This document shows, in pieces, positions 43,531-52,333 of a DNA stretch of 64,000 nt. The notes under the pieces are model-generated. The model was not told the DNA's origin. It did no database searches and saw only the letters and a program-made list of their open reading frames with translations. The first letter of the stretch is position 1. Every line of letters starts with the position of its first letter. A program made the translations under genes and the position numbers. The stretch spans positions 3,684,548 through 3,748,547 of the forward strand of contig NZ_LT607802.1 in assembly GCF_900090205.1 (NCBI RefSeq). Direction: 5' to 3'. Origin of the DNA: Vogesella sp. LIG4 (GTDB lineage: Bacteria; Pseudomonadota; Gammaproteobacteria; Burkholderiales; Chromobacteriaceae).

Positions 43531-45018
43531 TCAGGCCGCCTGGATCACACGATTGCGCCCCTGCCGTTTTGCCTGGTACAGCGCTTCGTCGGCGCGGCGC
43601 AGCCAGTGTTCGGCATCGCTGTCATCGCGCTGCGCCATCGCCACGCCTATGCTCACCGTCACCCGCAGCGACGGGTCGTGCTCGCCGTCGATGATGGCCT
43701 GCTCCACCCGCTGGCGTATCCGCTCCGCCACTTCCAGCGCGGTACTCAGCTCGCAGCGGCGCAGCAGCAGCACGAATTCCTCGCCGCCGAAGCGCCCGGC
43801 CAGGTCGCTGCTGCGTACCTCGTGCCGCAGCAGGGCCGCCACGGTGCGAATCGCCCGATCACCGGCCACGTGGCCGTAGTCGTCGTTGATGCGCTTGAAC
43901 AGATCGATATCCAGCATCAGCAGCGCCGCCCGCTCGCCGCGCAAGCGGCTGTTGTGCCAGCAGTCGGCCAGCGCGCGGTTGGTACTCTGGCGGTTGGCAA
44001 GCCCGGTCAGGCCGTCAGTGCGCGCCTGCTCTGCCAGGTCTGCATTGGCCTGCCCCAGCTGTTCCAGCAGCGCAGTATTGGTACGGTGCCAGTGCAGGAA
44101 CATCTGGTAGCCGAACATGCCCATGAACAGCGCAATGAAGGCGATCACCCAGAAGAACGCCCAGATCATGCCGGAGAGACGGTCGGCGGCATGACTGAGC
44201 TTGTCAATCTGGCCGCTGTGCAGCTGCGCCTGCACGCTTTCGGTACCCAGCCAGATGGTAGTGAAGGCGTAGATCAGCACACTGATGATCAGCACGCCCA
44301 TCAGCCGCAGCACCAGCTTGCGCGACTCGGTGGGCTGCACCGACAACAGCTGCTGGTGACACTCCAGCCAGGCTTCCACCCGTGGCCAGGTCAGCGCCAT
44401 TATCGGCACCACCAGGAAGATGTTCTGCAGGAAGTTGCCCAGCCACCAGCCCTGCCAGATGGCGAACAGCGCCACCTGGTCCACCTTATTGGTGTAACAC
44501 CACACCAGCGCGGCGGAGGAGCTGAACATGCAGCCCACGAAGGCCATTTGCAGGAAGAACACCAGTGCGCGCCAGGAATACAGCGAACAGGGCATGGCGA
44601 TGGCGCGGTAGCCCAGCACCATCACCCCCAGCCCCACCGGGTTGCCGCAGGCGAACAGCAGCGCCCAGTACCAGGGCATGCCGGCGTACAGCGCCAGGCT
44701 CAGGGTGGAAAGATAGGCCGGCAGCGCGCCCCAGAACCAGCCGAAGCACAGTGCCCACCAGGTACAGATCAGTATCGGGGGGTAGATGGAGATATACAGT
44801 TCCACGCCGCCGTAGCTCAGCGGCAGCCCGGACCAGGCGTGGATGACCGAGGCTAGCCCCAGCCCGACGCTGAGCGAGGTGCAGACCAGCCAGGCCAGCA
44901 GAAAGGTGCTCTGCTGCAGCCTGGTGCCGTTGCGCCAGAGGCGCCGAAAGCTGACGCTGTGGTAGGCATCAGCCATTTCCGGCACTACAGGCAACGACAG
45001 GTCTTCAGACAACGTCAT
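43531..45018 (-). CDS. membrane diguanylate cyclase (GGDEF)
   Basis: 495 residues from ATG 45018. The N-terminal ~320 residues hold about eight membrane helices in a MASE1-like layout. A GGDEF domain follows. The active site is GGEEF (RFGGEEFVLLL). The I-site RSSD lies five residues before it, so it is active and product-inhibited in principle. It lies 1.2 kb from the siaABC operon, which lacks its usual diguanylate cyclase, but on the far side of two opposite-strand genes. No copy of the interspersed motif occurs in this gene. Confidence 0.9.
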   Translation of the reverse strand: MTLSEDLSLPVVPEMADAYHSVSFRRLWRNGTRLQQSTFLLAWLVCTSLSVGLGLASVIHAWSGLPLSYGGVELYISIYPPILICTWWALCFGWFWGALPAYLSTLSLALYAGMPWYWALLFACGNPVGLGVMVLGYRAIAMPCSLYSWRALVFFLQMAFVGCMFSSSAALVWCYTNKVDQVALFAIWQGWWLGNFLQNIFLVVPIMALTWPRVEAWLECHQQLLSVQPTESRKLVLRLMGVLIISVLIYAFTTIWLGTESVQAQLHSGQIDKLSHAADRLSGMIWAFFWVIAFIALFMGMFGYQMFLHWHRTNTALLEQLGQANADLAEQARTDGLTGLANRQSTNRALADCWHNSRLRGERAALLMLDIDLFKRINDDYGHVAGDRAIRTVAALLRHEVRSSDLAGRFGGEEFVLLLRRCELSTALEVAERIRQRVEQAIIDGEHDPSLRVTVSIGVAMAQRDDSDAEHWLRRADEALYQAKRQGRNRVIQAA

Positions 45019-45191
45019 TTCTCGGCTTCCGCATGGTAGGCGTATGCTGGCGCTCTCTCCGCCATGCAAATGGCACTTGATAGAATCACCATATCAGTAA
45101 AGCTTGGTGCTTGTAAGATAAAACTGCATTTGCTTAAAGAAAAACCTATTGTCATTAAGCACGCTTCCGCCACCGGCAGAAAGGCATCCCG

Positions 45192-45767
45192 ATGAATGCA
45201 TTGCAACGCTGTGGCTGGTGCAACGACGACCCGCTGTACATCGCCTACCACGACCTGGAGTGGGGCCGCCCGGTGCACAACGATGACAAGCTGTTTGAAA
45301 TGCTGGTGCTGGAAGGCGCCCAGGCCGGGCTGTCGTGGATCACCATCCTGAAAAAGCGCGACAACTACCGCCGGCTGTTTCACGGTTTCGAGCCGGCCAG
45401 GGTTGCCGCCATGACCGGGGACGACGTGGAGCGGCTGCTGCAGGATGCCGGCATCGTGCGCAACCGGCTGAAGGTGAACAGCGCCATCCGCAATGCCCGC
45501 GTGTTCCTGGCCATGCAGCAGCAGTACGGCAGCTTTGCCAGCTGGCTGTGGCAGCATGTCGATGGCCAGCCGGTGGTCAACCACTGGGCCAGCCTGGCCG
45601 AGTGCCCGGCCAGCACGCCGCTGTCGGACCGCATCAGCAAGGCGCTGAAAAAACACGGCATGAATTTCGTCGGCAGCACGGTGATCTACGCCTTCCTGCA
45701 GGCCACCGGGGTAGTGAACGACCACCTCACCAACTGCCCCTGCCACCCGCGCCATCAACAGGACTGA
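45192..45767 (+). CDS. tag: DNA-3-methyladenine glycosylase I
   Basis: 191 residues. It removes 3-methyladenine from alkylated DNA. The Tag signature is complete: RCGWCNDDPLYIAYHDLEWGRPVHND, LEGAQAGLSW with the catalytic Glu, NFVGSTVIYAFLQATGVVNDHL and the C-terminal zinc residues in CPCHPRH. Zinc ligands at the N-terminus are Cys7 and His20. The next gene starts six bases after the stop. Confidence 0.95.
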   Translation: MNALQRCGWCNDDPLYIAYHDLEWGRPVHNDDKLFEMLVLEGAQAGLSWITILKKRDNYRRLFHGFEPARVAAMTGDDVERLLQDAGIVRNRLKVNSAIRNARVFLAMQQQYGSFASWLWQHVDGQPVVNHWASLAECPASTPLSDRISKALKKHGMNFVGSTVIYAFLQATGVVNDHLTNCPCHPRHQQD

Positions 45768-45773
45768 GCCGCC

Positions 45774-46229
45774 ATGCATCGCAAACAGCTACCCGCCCTG
45801 CGCGTACTGGCTGCCAGCCGCAACCTGTGCCTGCCGGAAGTCGGCCCCGAGGCTGCCCTGCTCTGCCCGCAGCTGGAAACGGCCGCACGGCAACTGGGCC
45901 TGCAGCCAGACGGGCCGTGGATCTTCGTGCACCACGACTTGCCGCACGACGCCAGCAGCCTGCACCGGGTGGATTTCTGCCTGCCGGTCAGCGGCGAGGC
46001 AGCGGGCGACGGGCCGTTCGCCCTGCTTGCCCTGCCGCCGCTGCACTGCGCCAGCCACGACTACCACGGCCCGCTGCACGGGCTGTTCAGCCATGGCTAT
46101 GCACCGCTGCTGGCCGCCATTGCCGCTGCCGGCGCCATGCCGGGGCAGCAGTGCCGCGAGGTCTACCACCGCTGGCTGGGGCCGGAAGACAGCGGCAACC
46201 ACGTCGAGCTGCAGTTCGCGCTGGCCTGA
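45774..46229 (+). CDS. GyrI-like/effector-binding-domain small protein
   Basis: 151 residues. WIFVHHDLPHDASSLHRVDFCLPV followed by FALLALPPLHCASHDYHGPLHGLFSHGYAPLLAAI and a late HVELQFALA resembles the GyrI-like effector-binding domain (AraC_E_bind/SOUL-like fold). No DNA-binding domain is attached. It probably binds a small hydrophobic molecule. Co-transcription with tag is likely from the six-base spacing, but a functional link is not obvious. Confidence 0.6.
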   Translation: MHRKQLPALRVLAASRNLCLPEVGPEAALLCPQLETAARQLGLQPDGPWIFVHHDLPHDASSLHRVDFCLPVSGEAAGDGPFALLALPPLHCASHDYHGPLHGLFSHGYAPLLAAIAAAGAMPGQQCREVYHRWLGPEDSGNHVELQFALA

Positions 46230-46239
46230 AGCAGCGGCC

Positions 46240-46623
46240 TCAGGCCAGTTCCAGCAGGTGCACTTCCAGCGCGGCGTTGTCGTCGGCCACTTCCTGGCCG
46301 AACTCCATGATGGTGTCGTCGTCCGGGTCGCTGTACCAGTTCACCGTGACATAGTTGCCGGCCACTGCGGCGCCGTTCAGGCGCTCGAAGATGGCCAGGA
46401 TCGCCTTGGTGCTGGCGCTGTTGAAATAGGCCAGCTGCACGTCAAAGGTGATCTGGGTCTGGCTCAGCGCGGCCAGGTAGCCATGCAGCGCGTTCATCAG
46501 CGGCTCGAAGAACACCGCGGCGTTTTCCGGGTAGCACTCACCCTTCAGCGACAAGCGGTGGCTGGCAAAGTCGAAGTTCACTTCCGGGCTGAAACTGGTG
46601 GCGGCAAGATGGATGTTTTGCAT
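46240..46623 (-). CDS. siaC: SiaC-type phospho-switch protein (DUF1987)
   Basis: 127 residues matching the SiaC family (PF09345): residues AATSFSPEVNFDFASHRLSLKGECYPENAAVFFEPLMNAL with the G-E-C/S-Y-P-E-N signature, then YFNSASTKAILAIFE. In Pseudomonas, SiaC is phosphorylated by SiaB and dephosphorylated by SiaA, and the unphosphorylated form activates the cyclase SiaD. The NSAST stretch should contain the phosphorylated Thr. It is the last gene of a siaA-siaB-siaC operon; no siaD follows. Confidence 0.88.
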   Translation of the reverse strand: MQNIHLAATSFSPEVNFDFASHRLSLKGECYPENAAVFFEPLMNALHGYLAALSQTQITFDVQLAYFNSASTKAILAIFERLNGAAVAGNYVTVNWYSDPDDDTIMEFGQEVADDNAALEVHLLELA

Positions 46624-46626
46624 GAT

Positions 46627-47187
46627 TCAGATTGTGGCTTTCAGATAGAACAGAGTGGTCGGGCTGTCCGGGCCGTGCTCGTCGGCGAAGTCGAACTCCA
46701 CCGGGCCGCTGGCATCGCGCGCCACCGTCAGGAACCCCAGGCCGGCGCCCTTGCTTTCAGCGTCGTTCTCGGCGCGCAGCTTCTGCTTGTACAGCTGCTT
46801 GATGTCGTCATTGCTCATGCCCAAGAGCGGCGCCAGCTTGTCGCGGATGCGGCCAACCTGGTTGCGGTCCACCGGATTGGCGCACACCACGTAGAACTGC
46901 CCCTGGTGCTCGCCCACCCACAGCGCGCCACGGCGGATTTCCTGGTCGTCGCTGTCGATGGCGGTAAGGTGCTCGGCGGAGTAATGCACCACGTTCTGCG
47001 CCATCTCGATGAATACCGAGAACAGCTTGCGGCGCTGCACATTGCTGGCGTCGGTCTGGTTCAGGCGCAGGCGCAGCGCGTCGGCCATGGCGGTGACGAT
47101 GGCCTGCGAAAAGTAGCCGGTGTAGTAGAAGACCACGCTCTCGTCGCGGGCCAGGTTCTGGAAACGGTGAAAAGCGTCCAGGCTCAT
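46627..47187 (-). CDS. siaB: SiaB-type protein kinase (DUF6272)
   Basis: 186 residues from ATG 47187, overlapping the siaA stop by four bases (ATGA). A GHKL-like ATPase core is visible: FIEMAQNVVHYSAEH is the N-box, and ESKGAGLGFLTVARDA is the glycine-rich ATP lid. VFYYTGYFSQAIVTAMADALRLRL is the typical SiaB start. It is expected to phosphorylate SiaC. It ends three bases before siaC starts. Confidence 0.87.
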   Translation of the reverse strand: MSLDAFHRFQNLARDESVVFYYTGYFSQAIVTAMADALRLRLNQTDASNVQRRKLFSVFIEMAQNVVHYSAEHLTAIDSDDQEIRRGALWVGEHQGQFYVVCANPVDRNQVGRIRDKLAPLLGMSNDDIKQLYKQKLRAENDAESKGAGLGFLTVARDASGPVEFDFADEHGPDSPTTLFYLKATI

Positions 47188-48434
47188 GCGTGCTGCTCCA
47201 TGAAATGCATGCCAAACAGGCTGACGTCGTCGCGGCGGCTGTTTTCGCCCTGCCAGTGGTGGAAGGCGTCCAGCAGTGCCTGGCGCTGTGCCGCCATCGG
47301 CTTGTGGGCGTGTTTGAGAATCTGTTCCTTGAAGCGCTTCTTGCCAAAGCAGATGCGCTTGGGGCCGCCGATCTGGTCGATGATGCCGTCGGTGCTGATG
47401 TACAGCCGGCTGCCCGGCTTCAGCTTGACGCGGTGGTTGTCCCACTCGTAGTCCAGCGGCGTGGACACATAGCCCACCCCCTTCTTGTTGCCGTCGACCA
47501 CCACCACCTCGTCGCTCCCCTTGGGCAGTACGAAGATCGGCGTCTTGGCGCCGGCAAAGGTCAGCGAATGGCTGGCGTTGTCGTACCAGCAGAACGCGCA
47601 GTCCATGCCGTCGTCGGAGCGCACCTCGACGTTTTCCTCCACCTGGCGCTCGTCGTCGGACAGCTGGCCCAGCGACTCCTTCACCAGGCGGTTGATGGCG
47701 GACAGCAGCGCTGCCGGGTTGTGCAGGTCGTAGGTGCTCAATACCTGCTTCAGCGCCGAGGCCATGATCAGCGTCATGAAGGCGCCGGGCACGCCGTGGC
47801 CGGTGCAGTCGATTACCGCCACGAAAAAGCCGTCGTCGCGCTTCACGAAGTAGTAGTAGTCGCCGCCCACCACGTCGCGCGGCTCCCACACCATGAAGTA
47901 ATCATCCAGCCGGGCCGCCATGTCGCGGCGCGAGCTTTGCAGGAAGGACTGCTGGATCACCGAGGCGTAGTTGATGCTGTCCATCATCTGGCGATGCTTC
48001 TGCGCCTGCTGGTCGGCCAGCGCCTGCACCAGCGACACCCCCAGACCCAGGCCGGCGTAGGCACCGTCCACGGTGAGGATGAAGCCGTCGGACAGCACCT
48101 TGTCGCCGCGCGACAGCGCCAGGTAGGACAGCTCGGTCAGCGGCAGGTGGTAATCCACCACCAGCGGGTTGGCATCCATGAACGCGGTACACGGCTTGCG
48201 GCCGAAGATTTCGCGATGGAACGGCCGCGCCAGCATGCTCATGAAGTGGTTGCGGTTGATGATGCCCAGCGGCGCGCCATCGCGCACCACCGGCAGGTTG
48301 GACAAGTCCGGCTGGGCGGTGAACAGCTCCAGCACCTGGTAGTTGCTGCTTTCCGGGGTCACTACCGGCGGGCTTTGCAGCAGATGGCCGGCTACCTGGG
48401 TTACCGCGGACAGCGCAGCGCGATCGCTATGCAT
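47184..48434 (-). CDS. siaA: SiaA-like SpoIIE/PP2C phosphatase with N-terminal CBS-like region
   Basis: 416 residues from ATG 48434 (AGGA eight bases upstream). Residues ~10-160 look like a CBS pair (VTPESSNYQVLELF...LPVVRDGAPLGIINRNHFM, then LVVDYHLPLTELSYLALSRGDKVLSDGFILTVDGAYAGL). Residues ~190-415 are a SpoIIE-type PP2C phosphatase: DVVGGDYYYF, VIDCTGHGVPGAFMT, STDGIIDQI, RRDDVSLFGM. Pseudomonas SiaA instead has a membrane sensor and HAMP, so this is a cytosolic variant sensing an internal ligand, perhaps a nucleotide. It should dephosphorylate SiaC. Confidence 0.87.
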   Translation of the reverse strand: MHSDRAALSAVTQVAGHLLQSPPVVTPESSNYQVLELFTAQPDLSNLPVVRDGAPLGIINRNHFMSMLARPFHREIFGRKPCTAFMDANPLVVDYHLPLTELSYLALSRGDKVLSDGFILTVDGAYAGLGLGVSLVQALADQQAQKHRQMMDSINYASVIQQSFLQSSRRDMAARLDDYFMVWEPRDVVGGDYYYFVKRDDGFFVAVIDCTGHGVPGAFMTLIMASALKQVLSTYDLHNPAALLSAINRLVKESLGQLSDDERQVEENVEVRSDDGMDCAFCWYDNASHSLTFAGAKTPIFVLPKGSDEVVVVDGNKKGVGYVSTPLDYEWDNHRVKLKPGSRLYISTDGIIDQIGGPKRICFGKKRFKEQILKHAHKPMAAQRQALLDAFHHWQGENSRRDDVSLFGMHFMEQHA

Positions 48435-48741
48435 GATGGATTCCTGCGTCAACGAAACAATGGCGCGCAGTGTAGGCAGCCGGCATTACCGTACCGTGAC
48501 GTTAATTTGAATGCACTGTTAAACAGAATCCAAAGAATCAAACGTCATTGTTCAATATTAATGATAAGTACCAGGGGAATTTGCCACCACGCAGCCGGGG
48601 CAAGCACCGTGGCGGCAGCAGAATCCACCACCAGCAAATGCGCATGCCGCAGCGTTTTCAACGCGCTGGCAGCCCAGACACAGCTGACTGCGAACAGATG
48701 CCTATAATATGGTCACGTCATAGCCAACCCGGAGCCCGCCC
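48435..48741. promoter_or_regulatory. divergent AT-rich promoter region between siaA and the dehydrogenase gene
   Basis: This 307-base gap has no gene. Its middle (about 48480-48570) is conspicuously AT-rich against the window and should hold the divergent promoters. I see no confident -35/-10 pair or operator. Confidence 0.35.
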
Positions 48742-49902
48742 ATGCGCCGCCTGTTCCTGTCTGCCGCCCTGCTGCTGGCGCTGCCCGCCGCCCATGCGGC
48801 CAACTGTGACGGCCTGCCCGCCCTCGCCGCCCCTGTTGTGCGCGGGCTGTGTGCCGGCATCGTCGCCGACGGCCTGAGCCAGCCGCGCGGCATTGCCCTG
48901 CTGGCCGACGGCGGCGTGCTGTTTACCGAGCTGGGGCGCTGGGATGGTGCCAGCGGCCGCCTGCTGCTGCTGCGCCGCCAGGGTGACCAGTGGCAAAAAC
49001 AGGTGCTGCTCAAGGGCCTGGACCGCCCGCACGGCGTCACCCAGCTGCCGGACGGCAGCATCCTGCTGGGCGAGGTTGGCCGCATCAGCCGCTTTACCCT
49101 GGACAAGCCGGAGCAACGCCAGCAGCTGGCCACCCTGCCCATTCGCCAGCGCCACCCGCTGAGCACCTTCACCCTGGCCGGCGACACGCTGTACGTGAAC
49201 GTGGGCAGCAGCAGCAATAACTGCGAGCAGGCCAGCGCCGCCGAGCGCCAGGCCGGGCACTGCCCGGAGGCGGAAGGCGACGAGGCCGCCGGCGTGGTGC
49301 GCCGCTACCGCTGGGATGGCAGCGCGCTGCAATACCAGGGCATCTTCGCCCGCGGCCTGCGCAACAGCATGGCCATCGCCGTACACCCGTCCGGCAGCGT
49401 GCTGCAGGTGGAAAACAGCCGCGATGCCATCCACCTGCCGCTGGGCCTGCCCAACGACAACGAACTGCCGCACGACGAGCTGAACCTGCTGCAGGCCGGC
49501 CAGCACTACGGCTGGCCCTACTGCTACGACAACGCGGTGGCGGCGCCGGAATTCCCCGGCTACGACTGCCGCAGCACACGCAAACCGCTGCGCCTGCTGC
49601 CGGCGCATGCCGCACCGCTGGGCATGAGCTGGTGGAGCGGCAGCCAGGCGCCGGCGGCGTGGCGCAACTGGCTGGTGATCGGCTACCACGGCTACCGCCA
49701 GCATGGTCAGCGCATCGTCGCCTTCCCCACCGACGCGCGCGGCCTGCCGCGCGGGCCGAGCGTCACCCTGCTCGGCCCGTGGCGCGGCCAGCACGGCCCG
49801 GCCGGGCCGGTGGAGATCAAGTCGGCGGCCGACGGCAGCCTGTGGTTCAGCGACGACCGCAACGGCCAGTTGATCCGCCTGGTAGCCAAACCCGCCAGCT
49901 AG
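48742..49902 (+). CDS. secreted glucose/sorbosone dehydrogenase-like beta-propeller protein
   Basis: 386 residues with signal peptide MRRLFLSAALLLALPAAHA. The GSDH/sorbosone dehydrogenase family is indicated by LSQPRGIALLADGGVLFTELG, LDRPHGVTQLPDGSILLGEVGRI, TLYVNVGSSSNNCEQ and ELPHDELNLLQAGQHYGWPYCYDN. Proteins of this group are soluble, periplasmic, often PQQ-dependent aldose dehydrogenases. No PQQ synthesis gene is in the window. Several Cys suggest disulfides. Substrate unknown. Confidence 0.82.
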   Translation: MRRLFLSAALLLALPAAHAANCDGLPALAAPVVRGLCAGIVADGLSQPRGIALLADGGVLFTELGRWDGASGRLLLLRRQGDQWQKQVLLKGLDRPHGVTQLPDGSILLGEVGRISRFTLDKPEQRQQLATLPIRQRHPLSTFTLAGDTLYVNVGSSSNNCEQASAAERQAGHCPEAEGDEAAGVVRRYRWDGSALQYQGIFARGLRNSMAIAVHPSGSVLQVENSRDAIHLPLGLPNDNELPHDELNLLQAGQHYGWPYCYDNAVAAPEFPGYDCRSTRKPLRLLPAHAAPLGMSWWSGSQAPAAWRNWLVIGYHGYRQHGQRIVAFPTDARGLPRGPSVTLLGPWRGQHGPAGPVEIKSAADGSLWFSDDRNGQLIRLVAKPAS

Positions 49903-49952
49903 CCCCCCGCAAACCTTTCCCCGACAACGTTTCACCTACCCTGGAGCACCAC

Positions 49953-50339
49953 ATGATCGACCACACCGGCATCATCGTCAGCGACTTTGCCCGCAGCAAA
50001 GCCTTCTACCTGGCCGCGCTCGCGCCTATCGGCTACCAGCTGCTGCTGGAGTTCAGCGCCGCCATTACCGGCCACACCGACGTGGCCGGCTTCGGCGAGG
50101 CACCCAAGCCGGACTTCTGGCTCAGCCGCGGCACGCCGAACCAGCCGCCGCTGCACGTGGCCTTCCGGGCAAGCAACCGTCAGCAGGTGGATGCCTTCCA
50201 CGCCGCCGCGCTGGCCGCCGGCGGCCGCGACAATGGCGCCCCGGGGCTGCGCCCGCACTATCACCCGCACTACTACGGTGCCTTCGTGCTGGACCCGGAC
50301 GGACACAATATCGAGGTGGTGTGCCACGAAGCTGTCTGA
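49953..50339 (+). CDS. VOC-family (glyoxalase/bleomycin-resistance fold) protein
   Basis: 128 residues from ATG 49953 with GGAG at 49942-49945. MIDHTGIIVSDFARSKAFYLAALAPIGY and the C-terminal HPHYYGAFVLDPDGHNIEVVCHE are the two halves of the vicinal-oxygen-chelate fold. Metal ligands His4, His in LHVAF and Glu in NIEVVCH are in place. Substrate unknown; these proteins range from lyases to dioxygenases. Confidence 0.85.
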   Translation: MIDHTGIIVSDFARSKAFYLAALAPIGYQLLLEFSAAITGHTDVAGFGEAPKPDFWLSRGTPNQPPLHVAFRASNRQQVDAFHAAALAAGGRDNGAPGLRPHYHPHYYGAFVLDPDGHNIEVVCHEAV

Positions 50340-50353
50340 GTACCATCCAGCAA

Positions 50354-50400
50354 CTTGCGGCCAACTCTGCCACCCTTGATGCGCCAAGGTTGGCCGCAAG
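50354..50400. repeat. inverted pair of the interspersed motif between the VOC gene and dbpA
   Basis: CTTGCGGCCAAC (50354-50365) and GTTGGCCGCAAG (50389-50400) are exact reverse complements with a 23-base spacer. The pair directly follows the VOC gene and precedes dbpA; there is no T tract. Confidence 0.75.
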
Positions 50401-50453
50401 GCGCCGGGCTGCTACACTCCGGCGCCTTGAATCATCAGCAAAGCCAAGTCATT

Positions 50454-51836
50454 GTGAGCAAAGCCAAATTCGCCAGCCTTAACCTGCCCGCCCCGATGCT
50501 GGCCAACCTCGACAGCCTCGGCTACCACAGCATGACGGCGATCCAGTCCGCCAGCCTGCCTTCCATCCTGGACAACCGCGACGTGATCGCCCAGGCCAAG
50601 ACCGGCAGCGGCAAGACGGCGGCGTTCGGCCTGGGCCTGCTCACCAGCCTCAACCCGCGCTGGTTCGGCATCCAGTCCCTGGTGCTGTGCCCCACGCGCG
50701 AGCTGGCCGACCAGGTGGCGCAGGAAATCCGCCGCCTGGCGCGCTGCATCGACAATATCAAGGTAATCACCCTGTGCGGCGGTACGCCGATGGCGCCGCA
50801 ACGCGCCTCGCTGGAGCACGGCGCGCACATCGTGGTGGGTACGCCGGGCCGGCTGCAGGATCACCTGTCGCGCGGCACGCTCAACCTGTCCGGGGTGAAG
50901 ACCCTGGTGCTGGACGAGGCCGACCGCATGGTGGACATGGGCTTCATCGAGGAGATCGTCGGCATCGTGCGCGCCTGCCCGCGCCAGCGCCAGACGCTGA
51001 TGTTCAGCGCCACCTACCCGGACAATATCCGCAAGCTGGCCGAGCAGTTCATGAAACAGCCGCACATGGTGCAGGTGGAAGCGCTGCACGACGCGGGCCA
51101 GATCGAGCAATGGTGGTACGAGATCGACCCGGATCATCGCCTGGACGTGGTGGCGAGCATCCTGCAAAGCGTGCGCCCCGGCTCGGCGCTGGCGTTCTGC
51201 AACACCAAGCAGCGTTGCAAGGAGCTGGTGGAGGCGCTGCAGTTCGCCGGCTACTCGGCGCTGGCGCTGTACGGCGAGCTGGAGCAGCGCGACCGCGACC
51301 AGGTGCTGGCACGCTTCGCCAGCAAGAGCGCCACCGTGCTGGTGGCCACCGACGTGGCGGCACGCGGCCTGGACATCAAGGAGCTGGACCTGGTGATCAA
51401 CGTGGACGTAGCGCACGACCCGGAAGTGCACATCCACCGCATCGGCCGTACCGGCCGCGGCGAAAAGCACGGCCTGGCACTGACCCTGGTCAGCCCCAGC
51501 GACGCCCGCCGCGCCTCGGCGATCGAGGAATACCAGAAGGCCGACCTGAACTGGGAGCGTTTGGAGGATCTCAAGGCAGCCCCGGGCGGCCCGCTGCTGC
51601 CGCCGATGGTGATGCTGGAGATTGCCGGCGGCAAGCGCGACAAGCTGCGCCCGGGCGACATTCTTGGCGCCTTCACCGGCGAAGGCGGCCTCACCGGCAG
51701 CCAGGTGGGCAAGATCACCGTGTTCGAGTTCAACACCTTCGTGGCGCTGGACCGCAACATCGCCGACAAGGCCTTCCCGCGCCTGGCCAACGGCAAGATC
51801 AAGGCCAAGCAGTACAAGATGCGGCTGCTGGACTAA
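50454..51836 (+). CDS. dbpA: ATP-dependent RNA helicase DbpA
   Basis: 460 residues, GTG start 50454. The DEAD-box core is complete: Q-motif region, AKTGSGKT, PTRELA, GTPGRL, DEAD, SAT, ARGLDIKELD and HRIGRTGR. The C-terminal ~75 residues (KRDKLRPGDILGAFTGEGGLTGSQVGKITVFEFNTFVALDR) form the DbpA RNA-binding domain that recognises 23S rRNA hairpin 92. It acts in 50S ribosome assembly. The stop overlaps the next ATG (TAATG). Confidence 0.93.
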   Translation: MSKAKFASLNLPAPMLANLDSLGYHSMTAIQSASLPSILDNRDVIAQAKTGSGKTAAFGLGLLTSLNPRWFGIQSLVLCPTRELADQVAQEIRRLARCIDNIKVITLCGGTPMAPQRASLEHGAHIVVGTPGRLQDHLSRGTLNLSGVKTLVLDEADRMVDMGFIEEIVGIVRACPRQRQTLMFSATYPDNIRKLAEQFMKQPHMVQVEALHDAGQIEQWWYEIDPDHRLDVVASILQSVRPGSALAFCNTKQRCKELVEALQFAGYSALALYGELEQRDRDQVLARFASKSATVLVATDVAARGLDIKELDLVINVDVAHDPEVHIHRIGRTGRGEKHGLALTLVSPSDARRASAIEEYQKADLNWERLEDLKAAPGGPLLPPMVMLEIAGGKRDKLRPGDILGAFTGEGGLTGSQVGKITVFEFNTFVALDRNIADKAFPRLANGKIKAKQYKMRLLD

Positions 51837-52096
51837 TGACCATCAAACTGGACAAGCGCGACCGCGAGCAGGCGCTGGACTCGCTGCAACGCTACTGTGC
51901 GGCCAACCTGGACGAAACGCCGGGGCGGCTGCAGTGCGAGGCGCTGCTGGATTTCCTGCTGGGCGAGATCGGCCCCAGCATCTACAACCGCGCGGTGCGC
52001 GACACCCAGCAGCGCCTGCTGCAGCGGGTGCAGGAAGTGGATGCCGAGGTGCACGAGGAAGAGTTCGGCTGGTGGCAGGCACAGCGCCGGCGCTGA
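51836..52096 (+). CDS. DUF2164 small protein
   Basis: 86 residues, ATG 51836 overlapping the dbpA stop by one base. It matches DUF2164 (PF09932): KLDKRDREQALDSLQRYCAANLDE, LLDFLLGEIGPSIYNRAVRDTQQRLLQRVQEVDAEVHEEEFGWW. Function unknown; the fusion-like spacing suggests translational coupling to dbpA. Confidence 0.88.
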   Translation: MTIKLDKRDREQALDSLQRYCAANLDETPGRLQCEALLDFLLGEIGPSIYNRAVRDTQQRLLQRVQEVDAEVHEEEFGWWQAQRRR

Positions 52097-52121
52097 GCTG
52101 CCGGTAGCAGCATCCCCCATC

Positions 52122-52150
52122 GAGGTTGGCCGCAAGGCCAGCCTCTTTTT
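52122..52150 (+). terminator. terminator built from an interspersed-motif copy
   Basis: GAGGTTGGCC (52122-52131) / GGCCAGCCTC (52136-52145) with a GCAA tetraloop and five T. The left arm contains GTTGGCCGC, the core motif. Confidence 0.85.
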
Positions 52151-52241
52151 GTTTGCGGCCGCCTTTTTCTTTGCCGCTGTCGCATTTCGTCTACGCTTTA
52201 CTGGCAGCCTGCCCCGGTCATAACATCAAATTGCTTTACAC

Positions 52242-52272
52242 TTAAATTATTTAAATCTAACGTACAGCGTAC
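52242..52272 (+). promoter_or_regulatory. candidate operators upstream of the aminobenzoyl-CoA operon
   Basis: TTAAATTATTTAA (52242-52254) is a perfect palindrome, and GTACAGCGTAC (52262-52272) is a second inverted repeat. Both lie 60-90 bases before the first gene in an AT-rich patch. Either could bind the MarR regulator encoded at the other end of the operon. Confidence 0.4.
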
Positions 52273-52333
52273 ATCACCGCCTCGCCGTCATGTCACGGCA
52301 GGCAGTTCCACCCCAGCATTAGGGAGACACACC

